A stretch of DNA of 64,000 nt from Corbicula japonica (lineage: Eukaryota > Mollusca > Bivalvia > Venerida > Cyrenidae), in contig JAZAYU010000015.1 of assembly GCA_038501625.1 (NCBI GenBank), forward strand, positions 682,001 through 746,000, written 5' to 3'. Positions 58,151 through 64,000 of this stretch are shown in pieces. The position numbers were made by a program, and so were the translations under genes. Numbering within the stretch: the first letter of the stretch is position 1; every line of letters begins with the position of its first letter. The notes below the pieces were generated by a model. That model was not told the DNA's origin and made no database searches. It saw only the letters and a program-made list of their open reading frames with translations.

Positions 58151-58293
58151 TTCAAGATAATATTTTCAGATATTTATAATGGCTTTATAAATATTTCAAC
58201 GTATTGGAGAAATCGTATATTTAGAAATTAAAAGAACTAAGGAACGTTTTAGAAATGTACTGTTAAATATAATATAAGCCTGCTCTGAGCTAA

Positions 58294-58396
58294 AGGTTAT
58301 AAAACTGAGTTTGGAAACCGACTGGTCGCCATTTCAGCCAATCAGATGCTTGATATTTGAGACTGGTTTCCATGCTCAGTTTTATAACCTTGGGCA
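58294..58396. mobile_element. Foldback MITE, copy 2
   Basis: AAGGTTATAAAACTGAG at the left is mirrored by CTCAGTTTTATAACCTT at the right, with the CAGCCAATCAGATGCTTGA core. Same family as 71-212. Confidence 0.85.
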
Positions 58397-58444
58397 CAGG
58401 TGTTATTGCTTTTATAGTTTAAAAATCGACATCGGCATTGTTTG

Positions 58445-59070
58445 CAGCATGCAAGTGTTTCTTGAAAAACAAAATTTAATACATTAATAAATCATTGTTC
58501 AAAGATCGCTTTGGTATTTTATCTGAATTAAAGTATTTTTTTTAAACAGTTAGTACTTCAAAATATTTGAACTTTCTTAAACTTGAAAGACGCGATTTTA
58601 TTTGTGTATTATCACGAAAAATAAATAAATCATTGTTTAAAGAAAATTTTAATCTTTTTATCTAAATTATTATTTTCTTAAATCATTCATTACTAAATCA
58701 TGTTTGAACCTACTGTGATTAAAAAGAAGCAATAAATCAAAAAGATGTAAGAATTTAGCATCTCAGTGTGGCAAAGACTGTGTGATGATGCAAAATGCAA
58801 AATATCATTTTGATAAAATATAACCATAACTTTTATGATTTATTACTTGACAGATTACGAAAATTCTGTGCCCAAGGTTATAAAACTGAGCATGAAAACC
58901 AGTTACAACTCTCAAGCATCTGATTGGCTGAAATGGCGACCAGTCGCCATTTCAGCTAATCAGATCTTTGAGATTTGAGACTGGTTTACAATCTCAGCTT
59001 TATAACCTTCAACCCTGTGGTAAGATATTTCAAAGAATCGCCTCATCATTCTTCAATTTCAATATAAAAA
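58445..59070 (+). repeat. Segmental duplication, copy 2 (filled site)
   Basis: A diverged direct copy of 52730-53190 with foldback MITE copy 3 inserted at 58871-59013. Confidence 0.85.
58871..59013. mobile_element. Foldback MITE, copy 3, with identifiable target site
   Basis: CCAAGGTTATAAAACTGAGC runs to GCTTTATAACCTTCAACC. The element is flanked by CTGTG on both sides. The paralogous segment at 53105-53140 lacks it, giving a direct empty-site comparison. Confidence 0.85.
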
Positions 59071-59079
59071 AAGTCAGTT

Positions 59080-59302
59080 CGTGCGTAGTGCGTTCCTTGC
59101 ACTGATTGAATGTACGGGGAGACTTTTTACAGCCGACAGGAATATTCGTGACGTAGTGCGTTCCTTGCACTGATTGAATGTACGGGGAGACTTTTTATAG
59201 CCGACAGAAATATTCGTGACGTAGTGCGTTCCTTGCACTGATTGAATGTACGGGGAGATTTTTTACAGCCGACAGGAATATTCGTGACGTAGTGCGTTCC
59301 TT
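59080..59302 (+). repeat. 68-bp tandem repeat, about 3.3 copies
   Basis: The unit GTAGTGCGTTCCTTGCACTG...GTACGGGGAGACTTTTTA...CAGGAATATTCGTGAC is repeated with almost no divergence, indicating recent expansion. Confidence 0.95.
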
Positions 59303-59359
59303 TTATTTTACTTAATTGAGTTTTGAACTTGTTTTATGGAACAACTGATATTAAGTGAA

Positions 59360-59470
59360 TAGGTGAAAAGGGAACTTTGAAAGCCACCGAATATGACAAA
59401 CATGAAAATATTGCAGGCTCGGTTTGATTGAGCCTGTTCATAGGCAGTAATGGAAATGCATATTACTGTC
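59360..59470 (+). repeat. Dispersed repeat, ACTTTGAAAGCCACCGAA family, copy 2
   Basis: High-identity copy of about 13505-13610. Confidence 0.8.
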
Positions 59471-59474
59471 TAGC

Positions 59475-60050
59475 AAAGTTCAAATTGTAATTTATTGTTA
59501 CACGAGCAGTGTAGCGGAGCCAAGTCACCAAAAGAAGACCGAACTAGATTTAATATACTTTTAATCTCACGCCACATTGGAATTTAATTTCACACAAATT
59601 TACAATAAATATAAAGTTACACTTTGGAATATTAACACACTTTTTACACTAAAAGGCTTTAATTTTCTTATTTGTCGTGTTCGTCGGCTTTCAAAGTTTA
59701 CTGTTTATCTATTTAAACACTAATATTTTAAATCCAAAATTTCGAATGGTAATCCAAAAGAATGTAGAAGAATATTACTGTAAACACTTAATAATGGTAT
59801 TTTCATAATAGTAGGCACTGCTCACAATAATATTTTCACTAATTAAATCCAGCTTGAAGAATGACACTTAAATCCACAAATTAAATCCAGATGGTAAGAA
59901 TATCACTAATAAATCCAATATGAATCACTTTGTTAAATCCCACAATGAATATTCTGTTCACTTTTACTTGTTACTAAATTCGGTTCCAAAAGTTAGAAAT
60001 TCTTGACTATTTGTATATTAAACAATTGACAATATAATGACTTAATTGAA
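59475..60050. other. No gene seen; possible LTR-like end at the left
   Basis: The block begins TTGTTACACGAGCAGTGTAG, which has an LTR-like look, and repeats short TTAAATCCA phrases at 59840-59945. No second LTR was found. Confidence 0.3.
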
Positions 60051-60640
60051 AAAAAGGTGAAATATGCATATCAGGAATTGCCACATTCAGAAAAAAACAG
60101 CCTCCCCACACAGTCAAGAAGAAGAGAGGGGGAGAGAGCATGGTTAATAAAATAATCAGTTTCAAAAAGGACGCCACTAACAAAAAACAAAAATGAGAAC
60201 CCGAGGGGTTACCGCCTTGGAACGGTCAGTGGCAAATCAAATTGCCACTGGGGGTTTAAACCAGGTTCTAGGGTGCACCAACCTCACACTTGCCCCAACA
60301 GGTTCTCGTATCACAAGACAAGTACAAATTGTCTTGGTGAAATAACTCCAACCCACCCATCAGCTCAACAATGTTGTATGCAAAAGCATACAAACATAAA
60401 AACATAAGAAGCTAATAGCATTGCAAAGCCAAAGGGCGGGTACTCAATGATCTTTCCGAGACCAGAGCATCTGGAGTAAAATCAGCAAGAACACGATGAC
60501 AGGGATAAAAGAAACAAATCGAGCTTCTAGGTTCTTTTAAGAAAAGATTTCCCCATTAACCTTCATAAACTCTTAAACCCCTGCCACCGTCGTGCAATCA
60601 AAGAGGTAAGCATAATGATCAACTGAAGCTTTTATAGTAA
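60050..60640 (+). repeat. Dispersed repeat with GCCACTGGGGGTTTAAACC core, copy 2
   Basis: It carries GAGAACC...GGTTCTCG pairing around the core, CAGTGGCA...TGCCACTG and GGTGCACCAACCTCACACTTG. It is uninterrupted where copy 1 has an insertion. Confidence 0.75.
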
Positions 60641-60716
60641 TATACATTACCAAAACCAATAATTATGTATAATAATTCTGTGTCTTTAGGAATTTTGAAA
60701 CTGAACACAAATATTA

Positions 60717-60822
60717 ATTTTAGATCAATTATTACTTGAAATTATACCATAAATATTAAAATTAATTTAATAATTTAAGATCAATTATTACTTGAAATTA
60801 TACCATAAATATTAAAATTAAT
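60717..60822 (+). repeat. Direct duplication, about 55 bp
   Basis: GATCAATTATTACTTGAAAT and TATACCATAAATATTAAAAT recur twice in tandem. Confidence 0.9.
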
Positions 60823-60829
60823 GAAACTG

Positions 60830-61280
60830 ACATCAAGTTACGCACAGAATTTAAAGTTTGTTTAAGGTTTTTTTTAAGTAATTAACATATAACATTCGCG
60901 AAGTTCGCGACAAGCAGTACAGCCAGATTAAAAAATAATTGACTTAATTTTGAGAAAAGCATGTCGCCAGCATCTTCAAGGTTAAAACTCTAAAATTAAA
61001 TATTGCAATTTTGGGGAGAGATCTGATGTTTTCTTAGAACAAACATCACTGAGATTGTCATTTATGTTACTTCCTTTAAGTTTTATAGCATGTTAAATGT
61101 CTAGTAACATCGCTTTTTTGCATGTCGCCAGGCAAAACATCAATTTTTACAGTAAAATTGTTGAAATATGATGAATGGCAATTAAGAAATTTGCTGTTTT
61201 TAATGTTTAAGGCACGTGAAAATATAATATTAGAAAGTTCTGTTGCAATTGGATGTCTTTTTTAAACAATGACACTGGTT
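60830..61280. other. No gene seen
   Basis: AT-rich sequence with no recognisable motif. Confidence 0.5.
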
Positions 61281-61284
61281 TTAA

Positions 61285-61860
61285 GGGATTCGCCAAAAAA
61301 CTACTTTCCTACCGTAACCATTTTTAAACCTCACTGCTGATGGTATTAAATATGATAAAAACAGTTATAAAGGCATAAATATGTTATAGAATTATCAAAT
61401 TTTATGTATTTCAAATTAAAACACCCGCGGCTTTTTTTATATATTTTTGTTGGTCATAGCCTTAACTCGAAATTCTTGATGTCCGATAATAAAATTTTCC
61501 TCCGTAACTGTGTATTTCACTTCTTTTAATCTATGTTAATTCCATGGATCAAACAGTTTACATCAATTACACGGTTATTAATTGATTAATACATACCACC
61601 ACTAAATAAGTATTATTTATTGCAAATATTAGTAAAAAAAATGTTAAAAATATTTCCTCCGTAATTTTTTCTTCCGTAACCAAAAGTATCATGATTACTT
61701 CTAGTGCTAATTAGATTGTTGTTATCAACTGACTGCCTCGTTATTATCACAGAAGCCGTCAAGTACTATGGTCAGAAGTGGTAAAATTTACCCTTATAAT
61801 TTTGGGTTACGGAGGAAAGTTACGGAGAAAGCTAGAAAAGTAACGGAGGAAAGATATGCA
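61285..61860. mobile_element. MITE-like block with TTCCTCCGTAAC motifs
   Basis: TTTCCTxCCGTAAC occurs at about 61299 and CCTCCGTAAC near 61498 and 61660-61680. The inverse (GTTACGGAGGAAAG, AAGTAACGGAGGAAAG) occurs at 61804-61856. This gives inverted motif ends of roughly 15-20 bp around a 550-bp AT-rich core. Confidence 0.5.
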
Positions 61861-61987
61861 CGATTATCAATTTATCCTCATATAACTTGTGTCTAAATGT
61901 AAGCTGCACATATGAGTTTTTATTTAAAAAATTTTCCTCCATTGCAACTGATACGTAAGTACTCCGAATTGTTTGTCAAAATTCAAA

Positions 61988-62430
61988 CAAATACTGAGTG
62001 CCAATGAAAACACAACACTTTATTTTTTGGAATATTTTTGATGTGTGTAAAAGTTAAATGAATTGGCAAAGTTATATGTGTTTTAAAATCAAAAAGTAAC
62101 CAGTCTATACATTTATTGTCCACTGATTGTTTAAACTTTTTCTCCTACAGTAACCCCGTACAAACGCATGAAAGTTTCGTTTTGGCATGTAAACCTGCAT
62201 AAATAACCTCAAAACAAGTTCATTTGTAAACCTTTACAAACGGCTACACAATCCCATCTTCAGTTTTACTCTATACAAATGTGAAAATGCCATGACTTTT
62301 AGACAACCAGCGACATGAGGTTTAAGGCATGATCCAAGGAGGTGTGTCTCGTCGTGAAATCGCTCGTCGAATGCATTGTTCGCCGTCGACAATTACTCGC
62401 TGGGCCCAACGACATCCCATATCAAAATTC
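61988..62430 (+). mobile_element. Truncated Tc1/mariner-like transposon
   Basis: It starts TACTGAGTGCCAATGAAAAC, the same end as the relic at 52.7 kb, with a long terminal repeat. It then reads HEV, stop, GMIQGGVSRREIARRMHCSPSTITRWAQRHP (62315-62415), the helix-turn-helix of a Tc1-type transposase. The rest is missing. Confidence 0.75.
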
Positions 62431-62569
62431 TATTTTGTTTAGGGCCCATTGTTTTCTCTTTTAGGGCAAACCCATTCTTTTATCTGGGAAACATACTCCG
62501 CTGAACAAGGAATGGTATTAATCTGAAAATACAGCATTGAAGGTTCCAAGTTCAGCGCCATATGCATAC

Positions 62570-62665
62570 CACCGTTTGGGATGAATCAAAATTGTACTGT
62601 TAGTTGGTGTTAATATTGAGTTGCGCTCAACTAGGCGGCGTGGGCAGTAATAAGCATTTCCATTT
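62570..62665 (-). repeat. Inverted fragment of the 13.5-kb dispersed repeat
   Basis: CAAAATTGTACTGTTAG, TTAATATTGAGTTGCG and GGCGGCGTGGGCAGTAATA mirror 13600-13695. Confidence 0.65.
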
Positions 62666-62994
62666 GCAAGCTTTGCCCAAGTGCTCAGTACAATATATTC
62701 ATTATATATTCATTATATGAAACAGTATGACTTTGTTGTTTACTTGTGGAAAGATCTGTGATGTCAAAAGAAATCTTGTACGAGGGTTGGTAATAAAACG
62801 CGGAAAAAAGCGTGGTATCTTAAAAAACCTTCTCACCTTCATAAAACTTGGTAACATAAATAACTGTCATTACTGAAAATGATCAACAATACAAATCAAC
62901 AGTTTATCAGTTTAGAAGTTCACTACACTGTAACAACCGAATCTGGGGTTTTCCACATTGCAGGCTGACTCGTGGTTTTCGGTCCGCAGAGCCA

Positions 62995-63300
62995 AAAGAA
63001 CGTAAAAATTGCATATACGGAATTGCCACATTCAGAAGACATAGACTCCCCACACAGCCTAGAAGAAGAGAAAGAGATAGCATGGTAAATAAAATAATCA
63101 ATTTCAATACAGACACCAAAAACAACACAAAAAAATGAGAACCAGAGGGGCTAACGCCTTGGAACGGTTAGTGTTAAAACAATTAGCCACTGGGGGCTTT
63201 AACCAGGTTCTCGGGTGCACCAACCGCACACTACCAACACGTTCTCATATGACTCATATGAACAAACAAGTAAAAGTTGTCTTGGTGAAATCGACTGACA
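62995..63300 (+). repeat. Dispersed repeat with GCCACTGGGGGCTTTAACC core, copy 3 (truncated)
   Basis: It shares CACACAGCC, ACGCCTTGGAACGGT, TAGCCACTGGGGG and GGTGCACCAACC with copies 1 and 2 and stops near GTCTTGGTGAAAT. Confidence 0.7.
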
Positions 63301-63549
63301 CTATGCGTCTTAAAAACTTATTTTCTTCAAGTTCGACTTTGCCGCACAAACTGCTCCAAACATCGTACTCTGCCGTTAACATTTTAGGAATTCATCTTAC
63401 ACAAATTTTTCTAGTATTCAACTCTCTGTGTATGATGTGGTTCATGGTTCCGATGTAGCAACCCATATTCATGTATTCAGTACTGTTTTCAGTAAAATAA
63501 TCCGCTACCGATGTCTTGCGGTGATGATTACACTAAACGGGTTTATTCA

Positions 63550-63580
63550 ATCGTTTTTTTTGTTTTTTTTTTGGGGGGGG
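63550..63580 (+). repeat. Poly-T/poly-G tract
   Basis: A T-rich run is followed by about 11 G residues at about 63572-63582. Confidence 0.85.
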
Positions 63581-63797
63581 GGGTGTGGTTGTCCCAACTA
63601 GCACAGTCGGTAGCGTGATCGGAATCGCATGGATAGGCGCGGAAACCTTGAATACCACTGATACGAGGGTTGTCTCACTAAATCGTGGACTTTGCATATA
63701 TTTTTTTCATTTGACTTCCGATCGTAATAATATTCTAGAAATACTTTTCCCATTTAATATCAGTAAAATATATGCAATGATAGAACTAAATGTAGAA

Positions 63798-63925
63798 CTG
63801 GTGATCGATTAGGTTTATGTATGCGTACCCGGCGCAACCCAAATTAACGACTTAAAATAATTACCTGTATGCTTATTTGGGTTGCGCCGGTTACGCATAC
63901 AAAGACCTAATCGATCACGCACAAT
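63798..63925. repeat. Long hairpin, arms about 45 bp
   Basis: GTGATCGATTAGGT, TATGCGTACCCGGCGCAACC and CAAAT on the left are mirrored by ATTTG, GGTTGCGCCGGTTACGCATA and ACCTAATCGATCAC on the right, with about 35 bp between. It may be a foldback element or transposon ends close together. Confidence 0.85.
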
Positions 63926-64000
63926 TCACAAGTTCTGCATTTATTTCTTTCATCATTACAACCCTCGTATATGTTTGTATGATTTGTCGAGTTGATAGGT

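Overview
The window is animal nuclear DNA, most likely from a marine bivalve. It is AT-rich and gene-poor, has multi-exon genes with canonical splice sites, and is crowded with repeats. It carries the GTGACCTTGACC-type and GATGGCCC...CTCACCTGAG dispersed elements that I associate with bivalve genomes. I see no rRNA genes, operons or CRISPR arrays.

Region 1 (about 2.0-18.6 kb) is spanned by one minus-strand gene that I assembled from six exons. All five introns are phase 1 and the summed coding length is 2298 nt (765 codons plus stop). The predicted protein is, in order: a short leader, an OTU-like domain that has lost its catalytic cysteine loop, a segment with three RHIM-like (amyloid-type) motifs, an alpha/beta adaptor-like domain resembling TRADD-N-type domains, and a trypsin-like serine protease domain with an apparently intact His-Asp-Ser triad split over the last two exons. 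I recognise no described protein with this architecture. It looks like an innate immune or cell-death type effector and is the main find. Its introns hold MITEs, foldbacks and short tandem repeats.

Region 2 (17.5-33 kb) is transposon and satellite DNA. It holds a long-inverted-repeat element with a duplicated right half, a 6.2-kb element made of about 42 copies of a 145-bp monomer with a 1739-bp higher-order period, and a 2.06-kb element with TTA target duplications inserted in one arm of an older inverted repeat.

Region 3 (34-42 kb) is a nest. A decayed THAP/DDE (ISL2EU/Harbinger-type) transposon is split by a 4.5-kb Ty3/Gypsy LTR retrotransposon with identical 195-bp LTRs, 5-bp target duplications and a near-complete gag-pol that has one gag frameshift.

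Region 4 (42-49 kb) has duplicated repeats, a candidate membrane-anchor exon and an apparently intact three-exon Crypton-type tyrosine recombinase gene (499 aa) inside an element with related ends. A short deletion derivative lies at 57.8-58.15 kb.

Region 5 (49-64 kb) holds a LINE relic, a 56-bp minisatellite, three Tc1-like relics, seven CRE palindromes on a 51-bp repeat, a C2H2 zinc-finger pseudogene cut by a hAT element with an 8-bp target duplication, a segmental duplication giving the filled and empty states of a foldback MITE, and several dispersed repeats.
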